DNA of 64,000 bases from Paenibacillus sp. FSL H7-0357 (GTDB taxonomy: Bacteria > Bacillota > Bacilli > Paenibacillales > Paenibacillaceae), in the NCBI RefSeq assembly GCF_000758525.1, contig NZ_CP009241.1, positions 6,076,001 through 6,140,000 on the forward strand, in the 5' to 3' direction. Made by a program: the position numbers and the translations under genes. This document shows, piece after piece, positions 26,751-36,359 of the stretch (positions are counted from its first letter, which is position 1; every line of letters begins with the position of its first letter). The notes under the pieces were generated by a model. That model was not told the DNA's origin. It saw only the letters and a list, made by a program, of their open reading frames with translations, and ran no database searches.

Positions 26751-27878
26751 TTAATATTTCCTCCATGTATTCCTATCAATTATATTTGTATAACTCTGTA
26801 TAATTTTTATGACCTTCACAGAAACATTCTCATCCTTATAGTCATAGGGTAGTAATGTTTTTTCATTGTTCAGTTTCATCTCACAAGCCAGTTTTATGGA
26901 TTGTTCAATTAGTTTAGTATCAATGCCTCCAATAACAACTGTTCCTTTATCTAAAACCTCGGGACGCTCTGTAGATGTTCTTAACAAGACCCCTGGAAAA
27001 TCCAGCATCGCACTCTCTTCAGACAAAGTACCACTATCCGAAAGAACACAATAACTATTCTTTTGGAGTTTATTATAATCAAGGAACCCAAATGGCTTTA
27101 AGTTCTGCACAAGTGGATGAAATTTGAAATTTCGTTGTTCAATATATTTCATGCTTCTTGGATGCGTAGAATAAATTACAGGCATTTGATAACGTTCAGC
27201 AATTTTATTAATTGCTGTCATTAATGATATGAAATTCTGTTCATTATCAATATTTTCTTCACGATGAGCTGAAACAATTATATATTTCTCCGGTTCCAAA
27301 TTTAATCGATTAAGCACATCACTAGCGTCGATCTTGTCCATATGTGCTTGAAGAACCTCTTGCATAGGTGAGCCTGTAACAAAAATATGTTCTTTACGGA
27401 ATCCTTCTGACAAAAGGTATCTTCTGGAATGTTCTGTATACGGAAGATTAATATCTGAAATATGGTCAACAATCTTGCGATTGATTTCCTCAGGAACGTT
27501 CTGATCGAAGCACCTATTCCCTGCTTCCATATGGAAAATAGGCACTTTCAGTCTTTTAGCAGCAATCGCACTCAGTGCACTATTAGTATCACCTAAAATA
27601 AGTAGAGCATCAGGTTTTTCCTTCTCAAGAACTTCGAACGATTTTGCTATTATGTTCCCCATAGTTTCTCCAAGATTAGTTCCCACTGCCTCAAGGAAGT
27701 AATCTGGTTGGCGAAGTTCAAGCTCATTGAAGAACACTTCATTTAATGTGTAATCCCAATTCTGCCCTGTATGTACTAGAACATGATTGAAGTATCTATC
27801 GCAAGCTTTTATGCACTCAGACAAACGAATAATCTCTGGTCTGGTTCCTAATATTGTCATAACCTTGAGTTTCTCCAT
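26751..27878 (-). CDS. capG: non-hydrolysing UDP-sugar 2-epimerase, CapG/FnlC-like
   Basis: A 375-residue epimerase of the WecB fold: MTILGTRPEIIRLSECIKA, VLVHTGQNWDY, LILGDTNSALSA, FHMEAGNRCFDQNVPEEINR, ISAHREENID-type VSAHREENID and LSDSGTLSEESAML. Following CapE and CapF in the same transcript, it should carry out the last step, UDP-2-acetamido-2,6-dideoxy-L-talose to UDP-L-FucNAc. WecB proper (UDP-ManNAc) has the same fold, so the call relies on context and on the residue style of CapG proteins. Confidence 0.9.
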   Translation of the reverse strand: MEKLKVMTILGTRPEIIRLSECIKACDRYFNHVLVHTGQNWDYTLNEVFFNELELRQPDYFLEAVGTNLGETMGNIIAKSFEVLEKEKPDALLILGDTNSALSAIAAKRLKVPIFHMEAGNRCFDQNVPEEINRKIVDHISDINLPYTEHSRRYLLSEGFRKEHIFVTGSPMQEVLQAHMDKIDASDVLNRLNLEPEKYIIVSAHREENIDNEQNFISLMTAINKIAERYQMPVIYSTHPRSMKYIEQRNFKFHPLVQNLKPFGFLDYNKLQKNSYCVLSDSGTLSEESAMLDFPGVLLRTSTERPEVLDKGTVVIGGIDTKLIEQSIKLACEMKLNNEKTLLPYDYKDENVSVKVIKIIQSYTNIIDRNTWRKY

Positions 27879-27882
27879 TTAT

Positions 27883-28998
27883 TTATACCTCCAAGTAATA
27901 AGTGTCTGGTTTGTCAGGATTAAATAATTCATTAGCCCAAAAAAGGGTTATTACATCAGTATTACCTGTGTTAGTAATAGAGTGTGTGTATCCAGGTGGA
28001 ATATCTATTACTCTTAAAGATGAACCATTTACTGGATACTCAAAGATTTCTTCGCCTTCAATCATTCGGAATTTCACAATAGCTTCGCCTTCAATGACAA
28101 GGAACTTCTCCACCTTAGTATGATGCCAGTGGTTGCCTCTTGTGATACCTGGTTTAGTCCGGGATATGAATACTTGACCAGAGTGTTCGCTCTTAACAAA
28201 CTCTGCTAACCATCCTCTATTATCATGTTTCATTTCCAGATTGTATCCGAAATCGTCTTCTTGCAAATAAGAGAGATAAGTACTATAAAGATAACGTTCA
28301 AAATCATTCTTCAGATCTGAGAGAACTAGTGTTCTTCGGCTAGCTTTAAATGAGGCTAAACTAGCCTCCAACTCCTTAAGTTTAACGTTAAATGATCGTG
28401 AAATATCAAGATAATCACTTGTCTTGGTTACATCCGAATTGTCCATGACGTGTATAAACGATTCAACTACATCATCAATATAAACCAACTTAACTTCTGC
28501 TTCCGGATCATTCACTTTAATGGGTATATCTCTACTAATATTGTAACACCAAGTCGCAACTACAGAATTATAGTTAGGTTTGCTCCATTTTCCGAAAACA
28601 TTTGGTAGCCTAAAGACAAATGTACGAATCTCTTCATTACGCCCATAAGCAAATACTGCTTCCTCAGCCGCACGTTTGCTGTTCCCATATGGATTATCCA
28701 TTTCAGCTTGTATCGATGAAGAAAGTAGTATTGGTGTCTTCTTTCCATTCGAACTCAAAATATTGAGTAGATGTTGAGTATAATCCAAGTTTCCAGTCAT
28801 AAATTCCTCAGTATTATCAGGACGATTAATTCCAGCAAGATGATAAATAAAATCTGCCTTAATCGCATATTCTTCTAATTCTTGGAGTGAATGCTTAGAG
28901 TCGATCTTCATAACCTCGATATCTTCTCTTCTATTTAATGATGCTACTAAATTACGTCCAATAAATCCGTGAGCACCTGTTACCAAAACAGTTTTCAT
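27883..28998 (-). CDS. capF: CapF/FnlB bifunctional enzyme of UDP-L-FucNAc synthesis
   Basis: A 371-residue two-domain protein. The N-terminal short-chain dehydrogenase domain has VTGAHGFIGRNL and NPYGNSKRAAEE. The C-terminal cupin domain, from about residue 245, has GITRGNHWHHTKVEKFLVIEG and IPPGYTHSITN, with metal-binding His residues. This fusion is characteristic of CapF of Staphylococcus aureus, where the cupin epimerises and the dehydrogenase domain reduces the CapE product. Five bases separate it from capE and four from capG. Confidence 0.95.
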   Translation of the reverse strand: MKTVLVTGAHGFIGRNLVASLNRREDIEVMKIDSKHSLQELEEYAIKADFIYHLAGINRPDNTEEFMTGNLDYTQHLLNILSSNGKKTPILLSSSIQAEMDNPYGNSKRAAEEAVFAYGRNEEIRTFVFRLPNVFGKWSKPNYNSVVATWCYNISRDIPIKVNDPEAEVKLVYIDDVVESFIHVMDNSDVTKTSDYLDISRSFNVKLKELEASLASFKASRRTLVLSDLKNDFERYLYSTYLSYLQEDDFGYNLEMKHDNRGWLAEFVKSEHSGQVFISRTKPGITRGNHWHHTKVEKFLVIEGEAIVKFRMIEGEEIFEYPVNGSSLRVIDIPPGYTHSITNTGNTDVITLFWANELFNPDKPDTYYLEV

Positions 28999-29003
28999 TA
29001 TTC

Positions 29004-30023
29004 TTAGCCCCTGCCATTAAGTTCTTTTTTTATCAAATCTAGACTTAACAAGAGTTCCTTTATACCTTGAATATCTAATCTTTCTGTATTATGAGAGTTG
29101 TATTCCCAGCCCACAGAAATTTCTTTATCACCTTCGTCAAAGAATTTATCATAGTTTAAGTCTCTGGTATCAGCAGAAATTCGATAATAGCTGCCCAAAT
29201 CTGTTGCTTTAGCCATTTCCTCACGTGTCAGTAACGTCTCATATAACTTTTCGCCATGTCTAGTTCCAATAACTCTTGTGTGACTGTCCGATTGAAATAG
29301 TTCTTTTAGGGCAACAGCTAGTTCTCCTATTGTTGAAGCAGGAGCTTTCTGAACGAAAATGTCCCCTTGTACTGCTTTATTAAATGCAAACAACACTAGT
29401 TCAACAGCATCCTCCAAGGACATTAGATAACGAGTCATATCAGGATCTGTAATTGTAATATCCTCATAATTTTTAATCTGATCAATAAATAATGGGATAA
29501 CAGAACCTCTTGAACACATTACATTTCCATAACGAGTTCCACAGATTAACGTATCTTCAGGAGAAACAGTTCTTGATTTAGCTACCATAACCTTCTCCAT
29601 CATCGCTTTTGAAATACCCATAGCATTGATAGGATAAACTGCTTTATCAGTCGATAGACATACGACTTTTTTCACTCCAAAAGCAATGGCAGCATTAAGA
29701 ACATTTTCGGTACCCATAACATTGGTCTTAACAGCTTCCATTGGAAAAAATTCACATGAAGGGACTTGTTTTAGGGCAGCGGCATGGAACACATAATCTA
29801 CGTTATGCATAGCTGCTGCCACGCTGTTGTAGTCTCTCACATCACCGATAAAGAATTTGACTTTATCATTTCTTAATTCCTTGCGCATATCATCCTGTTT
29901 CTTCTCATCTCTGGAGAATATTCTAATCTCACTAATTTCCGTGTTCAAGAATCTTTTTAAGACTGCATTACCAAAAGAGCCAGTTCCTCCAGTTATCAAT
30001 AACGTTTTTCCTGTAAACATCAT
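29004..30023 (-). CDS. capE: UDP-GlcNAc 4,6-dehydratase/5-epimerase, CapE/FnlA-like
   Basis: A 339-residue cytosolic extended short-chain dehydrogenase. It has LLITGGTGSFGNAVLKRF, FHAAALKQVPSCEF, STDKAVYPINAMGISKAMMEK and YGNVMCSRGSVIPLFIDQI. It lacks membrane segments, unlike the PglF-like protein of this locus. It performs the first step from UDP-GlcNAc towards UDP-L-FucNAc and stands directly before capF and capG. Confidence 0.94.
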   Translation of the reverse strand: MMFTGKTLLITGGTGSFGNAVLKRFLNTEISEIRIFSRDEKKQDDMRKELRNDKVKFFIGDVRDYNSVAAAMHNVDYVFHAAALKQVPSCEFFPMEAVKTNVMGTENVLNAAIAFGVKKVVCLSTDKAVYPINAMGISKAMMEKVMVAKSRTVSPEDTLICGTRYGNVMCSRGSVIPLFIDQIKNYEDITITDPDMTRYLMSLEDAVELVLFAFNKAVQGDIFVQKAPASTIGELAVALKELFQSDSHTRVIGTRHGEKLYETLLTREEMAKATDLGSYYRISADTRDLNYDKFFDEGDKEISVGWEYNSHNTERLDIQGIKELLLSLDLIKKELNGRG

Positions 30024-30047
30024 TAATTACCCCATATCTTATTTTAT

Positions 30048-31250
30048 TTAATGAGAGACAATAATTTTGTAAGTTTTATCGACAGTAAAGTTTTCTTCTA
30101 AATAAGCTCTCCCATTAGAGCCCATTTCCAAACGTAATTTCTCACTGTTATTTAAAGTAGTTACATTATTCTTGAAACCTTCTAAATCCCCACTCTTAGA
30201 CCACAATCCACATTTTGCTTCATGTAACATATCTTTGACATCAGTATTGACATCTGTTGCTGCTAAAATTGGCAGTCTAAATTCCATATAAGAATTTAAT
30301 CTTGAAGGAAAGTTCGGAATTGTGAATCTTGCGTCTAAAAATACAAGTCCAACATCACTTACAGATAAAATCTCATCAAATTCATTTTTGGGCATGTATT
30401 TTTCTAACCGTGTGTTCTTTTGCTTACTTATAGTTATTTGATTCTTTATCTTCTCGAACTCAGTACCTGAACCTACTATTAAAACGTATGTCCGTTCTAT
30501 ATTTTCCAAACATTTTAAAACATCTATTAAAAAATCTATGCCTTGTGGTTTCCCTAAATTCCCCCCATAAACATATACCACCGCATCTGAAGGGATATTA
30601 TACTTAGATCGTATCCTATTTCTCTCTATAGAGGAATGAGTACGCATTTGAACTGGTTTAATAGAGTTAGGACAAACCTCGATCTGATTGATATCAACTT
30701 CGGTATTATGTTTGATAACATAATCTACGTTCGCTTTTGACATGCATCCAATATTATCAGATATTGCGTACAAACTTCTCTCTTTTCTTCTGAAATAATG
30801 CCATAGCATACTTCTTTCTTTAATGATTCCCAAATCAACTGCATTCTGTGGAAAAATATCCTTCAACAGCAAATATGATTTACTTCTATCCCGCTTTTTT
30901 ATATAATCAACTATCTTTACAAAAGTAATTGGTGGAGTTGAATATATGATTAAGTCAAATCTAATATCTTTAAAATACTCTTTTACAGCTTTGATAAACT
31001 GTCTTTCAATCAATAAGGTAGATATCCCCTTCTCTAGGAAACCAGTTTTTGTTACATTTCCTGTCTTTACTCTTAATACTTGTATACCGAATTCATTTTT
31101 AAGTTCTGTTTCTTTCTCATACCTCTTCTCACGCTGACAAATCACATAAACTTCATCGCCACGATCTTTAAACTCTCTCATCAAGTCTACATATAAATTT
31201 CTCGAGTCTTCCCCTTCTGGATAAGCGAGTGTCAAAAATAGTATTTTCAT
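30048..31250 (-). CDS. GT4 glycosyltransferase, WbuB-like (candidate FucNAc transferase)
   Basis: A 400-residue GT-B glycosyltransferase: MKILFLTLAYPEGEDSRNLY, LIIYSTPPITFVKIVDYIK, LLKDIFPQNAVDLGI, VYVYGGNLGKPQGIDFLIDVL and YMEFRLPILAATDVN. This set is typical of WbuB-type enzymes encoded beside fnlABC, which transfer L-FucNAc. Its place just upstream of capEFG supports that, by context only. It overlaps the upstream aminotransferase gene by 4 bases. Confidence 0.85.
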   Translation of the reverse strand: MKILFLTLAYPEGEDSRNLYVDLMREFKDRGDEVYVICQREKRYEKETELKNEFGIQVLRVKTGNVTKTGFLEKGISTLLIERQFIKAVKEYFKDIRFDLIIYSTPPITFVKIVDYIKKRDRSKSYLLLKDIFPQNAVDLGIIKERSMLWHYFRRKERSLYAISDNIGCMSKANVDYVIKHNTEVDINQIEVCPNSIKPVQMRTHSSIERNRIRSKYNIPSDAVVYVYGGNLGKPQGIDFLIDVLKCLENIERTYVLIVGSGTEFEKIKNQITISKQKNTRLEKYMPKNEFDEILSVSDVGLVFLDARFTIPNFPSRLNSYMEFRLPILAATDVNTDVKDMLHEAKCGLWSKSGDLEGFKNNVTTLNNSEKLRLEMGSNGRAYLEENFTVDKTYKIIVSH

Positions 31251-32395
31251 CTTTTATCAGATTCGAAAACTTCACTAAATGTGTTTATTACTAACCTTTG
31301 CTGATCCTGTGTCATAGAAGATCCTGAAGGGAGACAAATTCCATATTGAAATAAGTAACTGCCAACACTTTTAGTTTCATAGTGATTGAATATCGGTGTA
31401 TCTATGAATAGTGGCTGTAAATGCATCGGTTTCCATAAAGGCCGAGATTCAATATTCTTCATTTCAAGTTGATTAACTATATATTCAGGAGTGACATCAA
31501 CTCCCTCGTTTATGGTTAGTACAGATAACCAGTAATTAGGACTTCCCAAATCAGAAATCGGCATAAAACGGAGCGGCAATTCATTAAAACCATCTACATA
31601 TTGGTCAAATATAAACTTTCGGTTATCAATAAAACCATCCAAAGCCTGTAACTGTCCTCGGCCTATTCCAGCACTTATATTGGAAATTCGATAATTATAA
31701 CCTACTTCTTTATGTTCATAATGCTTGGCCGCCTCTCTAGATTGTGTTGCCCAAAATCGCATTTTCTTGATGGCCTCAGCATCGTTAGAAACGACCATTC
31801 CGCCACCCGAAGTAGTAATAATTTTGTTTCCATTAAAAGAGAATATACCTATATGACCAAATGTCCCACATTTCTTTCCTTTATACGTTGCCCCGAGAGC
31901 CTCAGCTGCATCTTCAATAACTGGAACTCCATATCGTTCACATATCGGTAATAGCTCATCGTAATCAGCACTCTGTCCATAAAGATCGACAATAATGACT
32001 GCCTTAGGCATTTTGTTTTCTTTTTTTGCCCATTCAAATGCTTTCTCTAAAGCTATTGGTGACATATTCCATGTTTCCGGTTCTGAGTCTATAAATACCG
32101 GCTGAGCGTATTGATATAATATTGGGTTGCAACTACCTGCAAATGTAAGGTCAGAACAAAAAACATAATCACCAGGACCCACATTAAAATATTTGAGCGC
32201 TAAGTGAATACCTGCAGTTCCAGAAGATAATGCCAGTCCGTGATCAATACCCACATATTCACATAATTCTTCCTCGAATTTATCTACATTAGTCCCAAGT
32301 GGCGCAATCCAATTACTATCAAAAGCTTCCTTTATGTAATTCATTTCATTCCCGCTCATGTGAGGAGGAGAAAGGAATATCCGTTCTTGTGTCAT
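31247..32395 (-). CDS. PglE-like sugar aminotransferase (DegT/DnrJ family)
   Basis: A 382-residue PLP-dependent aminotransferase. It begins RIFLSPPHMSGNEMNYIKEAFDSNWIAPLG, has ALSSGTAGIHLAL and EDAAEALGATYKG, and the PLP lysine is Lys191 in SFNGNKIITTSGGGM. The typical substrate is UDP-4-keto-6-deoxy-GlcNAc, giving the 4-amino sugar of bacillosamine synthesis. It lies 19 bases after the PglD-like acyltransferase gene, the standard pairing. The matching 4,6-dehydratase (PglF-like) is earlier in the transcript. Confidence 0.92.
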   Translation of the reverse strand: MTQERIFLSPPHMSGNEMNYIKEAFDSNWIAPLGTNVDKFEEELCEYVGIDHGLALSSGTAGIHLALKYFNVGPGDYVFCSDLTFAGSCNPILYQYAQPVFIDSEPETWNMSPIALEKAFEWAKKENKMPKAVIIVDLYGQSADYDELLPICERYGVPVIEDAAEALGATYKGKKCGTFGHIGIFSFNGNKIITTSGGGMVVSNDAEAIKKMRFWATQSREAAKHYEHKEVGYNYRISNISAGIGRGQLQALDGFIDNRKFIFDQYVDGFNELPLRFMPISDLGSPNYWLSVLTINEGVDVTPEYIVNQLEMKNIESRPLWKPMHLQPLFIDTPIFNHYETKSVGSYLFQYGICLPSGSSMTQDQQRLVINTFSEVFESDKR

Positions 32396-32414
32396 TTCAT
32401 CGTCACCTTTTGTT

Positions 32415-33059
32415 TTAGTTAAACTTAATAGGTTTTGCCGGAGAACCCACTGCAGTACAATTTGGAGGTAAATTCCTTACCACCACGGAACCAGCACCAA
32501 CAATTACATCTTCTTCTATAATAATTCCTTGTATAATTTGAGAACCTGTTCCTAGTTCAACAAAGTTATTAAGCTTAGTGTTGCCAGAGAGATTAACACT
32601 CGGATAAAGCGTACAAAAATCTTCAATTACGGCATCATGGCCAATAGTACAATCCAAATTCACAATAACATGTTTACCGATAGAAATATTTACCGTCAAT
32701 ATAGAACCTGCACAGATAATACTTCCTTGACCGACTTCTAACCATTCGGACATTATTACAGAAGGATCAATTAGCGTAACAAATCTCACATTGGAAAATT
32801 CTAACGCTTCAGAAATCACTTTTTTTCTTAGTTTAGGTTTCCCTATCGTACAAGCTACAGATATTGCTGATTCTCTCGAATCAAACCATTCCATTCCTCC
32901 CAATACCGGAAGACCATTTATAATACTTCCTTCCAGATGAGAATTATTATCTATGAAACCAATGAGATTCCATGTTTCCTGAAACCGGTTAATATTGTTT
33001 ACCAGCCAGGCAACCTCTCTTCCAAATCCTCCTGCTCCTATAAGTACAAGATCCTGCAT
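32415..33059 (-). CDS. PglD/NeuD-like sugar N-acyltransferase
   Basis: A 214-residue protein with an N-terminal sugar-nucleotide-binding Rossmann part (LVLIGAGGFGREVAWLV) and a C-terminal left-handed beta-helix of hexapeptide repeats (GSIICAGSILTVNISIGKHV ... VIVGAGSVVVRN). His141 in CTIGHDAVIEDF matches the catalytic base of PglD. PglD acetylates the 4-amino group of UDP-4-amino-sugars from acetyl-CoA. Here the two genes just upstream encode a thiolase and a 3-hydroxyacyl-CoA dehydrogenase, so another acyl-CoA may be the donor. Confidence 0.9.
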   Translation of the reverse strand: MQDLVLIGAGGFGREVAWLVNNINRFQETWNLIGFIDNNSHLEGSIINGLPVLGGMEWFDSRESAISVACTIGKPKLRKKVISEALEFSNVRFVTLIDPSVIMSEWLEVGQGSIICAGSILTVNISIGKHVIVNLDCTIGHDAVIEDFCTLYPSVNLSGNTKLNNFVELGTGSQIIQGIIIEEDVIVGAGSVVVRNLPPNCTAVGSPAKPIKFN

Positions 33060-33073
33060 GCATAATTCACCTC

Positions 33074-34339
33074 TTAATCTTTTCCTACAATAAATGTATA
33101 GTTTGTTGTTGCTGACCCTCCAATATTTAACATCATTGCATTTCTGGCATTATTAATTTGATATTCCCCAGCATTATTCGATATTTGTTTATACAAATCC
33201 AACAACATTCTAACTCCGGAAGCTCCGACAGGATGCCCCCCACCAATTAAACCACCGCTTGGATTCACTGGCTTTTCACCAGCGAATGAGATCAGGCCTG
33301 ACTCAATAGCTTCATACTCTTTTCCTGGATCTGTCAAACCCAAGCAGGATAATGCAGCATATTCACTGGATGTAAAACAATCATGAACCTCAAACAAATC
33401 TATATCCTTAACCTCTAATTCGGATTTTTTGTATGCCTCTTCAACTGCTGTTCGAGTCCATTTAAGAAGATACGGATTGTCACTACTTTCATTAATCTTT
33501 GAATTGAAAGTTAATGGAGCATTTCTGTGACCCCATCCTTTTATGTAAGGAAGGTCACTAATATTCAAGTTGTTTCTCCTGCAATAACTACGTGCATATT
33601 CTTCAGAAGCAAGAAGTACCATTGCTGCTCCATCAGTTGTTTGAGAACAATCACTAATAGCCAATCTTCCACCAACCAGTGGATTAGATTCCGTTTTCCG
33701 CATTTCAGATTGCGATCTACTCATAAACCAATTTTTTGTTTGTGATTTAGGATTTCTTTTAGCATTTGAATAATTAATATAAGAAATCTCAGCTAAGTTG
33801 TTCATATACCGCTCAGCATCAAGATTATATTTTTCAATAGTGGCATCAGCTAATTTACTAAATAAATTAGGAAACGGAAAGTCGACCCCTTTGGCTTCCT
33901 TCTCAAAATAAGAAGCACTTCCAAGGAACGTTCCACTCAACTTACTATTCACTGTCTTCATCATCTCAATACCTACTACAATAGCCAAATCATATTGCTC
34001 ACTTTTTATTTTGGCTATAGCAGCATCTATCGCTACTGAGCCTGAAGCACATGCTGCTTCATACCGTGCTGAAGGCAAACCATAGAATACATCACTAATC
34101 TCTGTAAGGAATGCTCCGAGATGTCCCTGAGACAAATAGTTTTCTGCTGCAAAATTACCTATAAAGGCTCCAATTTTATTCTCATTATTAAGTTTTTTAA
34201 TTTCGTCAGTTGAAATATTAGTTGCTAAAAATCCATCCTCTATAATTTCTCTAAACATTCCAACTAGTGATTTACCCTCTTTACTCCAATTGCGTTCGTA
34301 GTCACTTTGTTCTCCACCGAGAATATATACTTTGCTCAT
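33074..34339 (-). CDS. SCP2-type thiolase (acetyl-CoA acetyltransferase-like)
   Basis: A 421-residue thiolase-fold enzyme with an intact active site: nucleophile Cys97 in [14 protein letters not shown], the HDCF motif (His319-Asp320-Cys321) in [15 protein letters not shown], and His369 in [14 protein letters not shown]. The HDCF form places it with SCP2/SCPx-type thiolases rather than classical AtoB. Such enzymes condense or cleave 3-ketoacyl-CoA. In this polysaccharide transcript, between a hydroxyacyl-CoA dehydrogenase gene and a PglD-like gene, biosynthetic condensation to acetoacetyl-CoA or a homologue is inferred. Fifteen bases separate it from the acyltransferase gene. Not a normal capsule gene. 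Confidence 0.86.
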   Translation of the reverse strand: MSKVYILGGEQSDYERNWSKEGKSLVGMFREIIEDGFLATNISTDEIKKLNNENKIGAFIGNFAAENYLSQGHLGAFLTEISDVFYGLPSARYEAACASGSVAIDAAIAKIKSEQYDLAIVVGIEMMKTVNSKLSGTFLGSASYFEKEAKGVDFPFPNLFSKLADATIEKYNLDAERYMNNLAEISYINYSNAKRNPKSQTKNWFMSRSQSEMRKTESNPLVGGRLAISDCSQTTDGAAMVLLASEEYARSYCRRNNLNISDLPYIKGWGHRNAPLTFNSKINESSDNPYLLKWTRTAVEEAYKKSELEVKDIDLFEVHDCFTSSEYAALSCLGLTDPGKEYEAIESGLISFAGEKPVNPSGGLIGGGHPVGASGVRMLLDLYKQISNNAGEYQINNARNAMMLNIGGSATTNYTFIVGKD

Positions 34340-34359
34340 TGCTGCCCCCCATGGTAAAT

Positions 34360-35661
34360 CTAGAATTTAGCTCTCAAATATCTCCTGAAATCTAATTGCG
34401 AAGGTTCTATGTTTATTTTATTGAACATATCAACGAATGAATTCAGTTTAGTATCTTTGTTCATAATTTCTATCAATTTGTCTTTACCACCAAATAATTG
34501 CAACAGGGCTAACGGGGGCGCCCAATTAAATCCATATGCCATTACTGTATCAGCATCGTGTATACTTCCAGCAATTTCATCAGCTACAAATACTGAGTAC
34601 GTAATATATTTCATTAAGAAATGACTACAGATACGGGCTTCCTCTGAATCATTATTTATCAATATTTTGATAGCCTCGTCATAATTAGATTCTTTAATAG
34701 CAGCTACCATTCTTTGCACAAAATAAAAGGAATACTTGATTTGTGAACGATAATTTTTAGTTTCAATATCATAAACATATATATGTTTCTTCCCCGTACT
34801 ATCTCTTTCAAGTTTATATAACCCTTGGCCACATTTTCTCCCTAGTTTGTTCCCTTTAATTAATAGTTCGATAAATTCAGGTAACCTAAAAGAACTATTA
34901 TACATATCATGAGAATTAGTAAAGAGATTATCTGTGATCGCTTTGTATATATCAAGTCCAATAAAATCTACAGTTACAAGTGGAGCCATCCCCCTACCAG
35001 TAAAAGGACCCAGAATTGAATCGATATAATCGATTCCACCTCTATCTCTGTATAGTTCAGCAAATTGAAGTGCTTCATTTAAAAACTGGAAACCAATACG
35101 ATTCGCTAAAAACGCTGGTGCATCTTTAAGAACAACAACTTTTCTAAATAACACTTGCTCTAGATAAGCTCTTAAAGCAACGAGCACTTCTTTATCTGAA
35201 TTCTCGTTAGGAATCAACTCACACAATGGCAAGTTATATGGAGGATTAAAGAAATGTGTAACAAAATACAAAGATTGTCCTTCTTTATCAAAGCTTTCTT
35301 TCAATTTTTCTATAGAAAGACCTGAAGTCCCAGTACTTACAATTGTTCCGGGTCTTCTATGTTTAGAAATAATTTTATTCACTTCATTCTTCACTTCATA
35401 AATTTCAGCAACAGATTCAAATATCCAATCTGAGTTGGCGATACAATCTGCCAACTCATCAAAGGTCTTTGCTATTAAATTACCTCTAATTGAATCAGCT
35501 CTGACAGACCCAACAGCTTTTTCAATTCCTTCAAAAGACTTATCTAGAGACCTACTGACCATGTAAACTTCAACATTTCCAAAAGAAGCAAAAATCCCTG
35601 CTACCGCTGCGCCCATAGCCCCGTTTGCACCGATTACTGTTACTCTATTAATTGTTATCAT
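34360..35661 (-). CDS. 3-hydroxyacyl-CoA dehydrogenase
   Basis: A 433-residue NAD-dependent dehydrogenase. The Rossmann motif is [16 protein letters not shown]. The active-site series is kept: STGTSGLS, His136 in VTHFFNPP, Glu148 in CELIP and Asn187 in FLANRIGF. The C-terminal helical domain (from about residue 185) binds substrate and dimerises; a further helical extension follows to 433. ATG 35661 follows GGGGGA; a TTG at 35673 would add four residues. It interconverts 3-ketoacyl-CoA and L-3-hydroxyacyl-CoA. It lies between the PglC-like gene and the thiolase gene, 18-20 bases from each, which suggests a dedicated supply of hydroxyacyl-CoA for sugar acylation. Confidence 0.88.
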   Translation of the reverse strand: MITINRVTVIGANGAMGAAVAGIFASFGNVEVYMVSRSLDKSFEGIEKAVGSVRADSIRGNLIAKTFDELADCIANSDWIFESVAEIYEVKNEVNKIISKHRRPGTIVSTGTSGLSIEKLKESFDKEGQSLYFVTHFFNPPYNLPLCELIPNENSDKEVLVALRAYLEQVLFRKVVVLKDAPAFLANRIGFQFLNEALQFAELYRDRGGIDYIDSILGPFTGRGMAPLVTVDFIGLDIYKAITDNLFTNSHDMYNSSFRLPEFIELLIKGNKLGRKCGQGLYKLERDSTGKKHIYVYDIETKNYRSQIKYSFYFVQRMVAAIKESNYDEAIKILINNDSEEARICSHFLMKYITYSVFVADEIAGSIHDADTVMAYGFNWAPPLALLQLFGGKDKLIEIMNKDTKLNSFVDMFNKINIEPSQLDFRRYLRAKF

Positions 35662-35691
35662 ATCTTCCCCCAAGGATGACCTTTTCGAGCG

Positions 35692-36312
35692 TTATAGACC
35701 TTCTTTTCTTACTGAAGCTAGCGAAGACATTGTAGTAACATCAGAATTATTAATTCCAGTTTTACGAATAATATTAACTACTGTTTTCAAAACAATCTTC
35801 AAATCCAAAACAAAGCTTACATGCTCAACATACCACACATCTAATCTGAACTTTTCATCCCACGATATCGCATTCCGACCATTCACTTGAGCCCATCCAG
35901 ATATACCTGGTGTAACGTCATGTCTTCGCAACTCATCAGAGGAATAGTAGTCCAGATATTCAACTAAAAGTGGTCTTGGGCCTATAAAGCTCATTTCACC
36001 TCTAATAATATTAAACAGTTGTGGGAGTTCATCTATACTTGATTTACGCAAAAATGATCCTATCTTGGTCAGCCTCATCATGTCAGGTAATAATTCGCCA
36101 GTTCGGTTTGTATCTGCTGACATGGTTCTAAATTTATACAGGGTAAAAACCCTACAATTTTTACCTGGACGTTTTTGCCGAAATAATACTGGACCATCAG
36201 AACTCACCTTAATTGCTATAAAGGCAGCTAACATAATGGGAGAAGTAAGAACAATAAGAAAACATGCAGTAAGCCAATCCATAATCCTCTTAACAATTAA
36301 GTAAGACTTCAT
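35692..36312 (-). CDS. PglC-like phosphoglycosyl transferase (initiating enzyme)
   Basis: A 206-residue monotopic phosphoglycosyl transferase. It has an N-terminal membrane helix (DWLTACFLIVLTSPIMLAAFIAI), the active-site helix VLFRQKRPGKN ... YKFRTMSADTN, SSIDELPQLFNIIRGEMSFIGPRPLL and PGISGWAQVNGRNAISW. It lacks the large N-terminal part of WbaP-like proteins, so it is of the small PglC type that moves phospho-bacillosamine or similar to undecaprenyl phosphate. It starts repeat-unit assembly. With the PglD-, PglE- and PglF-like genes it completes a bacillosamine-type set. Confidence 0.93.
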   Translation of the reverse strand: MKSYLIVKRIMDWLTACFLIVLTSPIMLAAFIAIKVSSDGPVLFRQKRPGKNCRVFTLYKFRTMSADTNRTGELLPDMMRLTKIGSFLRKSSIDELPQLFNIIRGEMSFIGPRPLLVEYLDYYSSDELRRHDVTPGISGWAQVNGRNAISWDEKFRLDVWYVEHVSFVLDLKIVLKTVVNIIRKTGINNSDVTTMSSLASVRKEGL

Positions 36313-36359
36313 TTATGATCAACCTCTATAGTTTAGATACTGAAAAAAATAGCGGGTAA

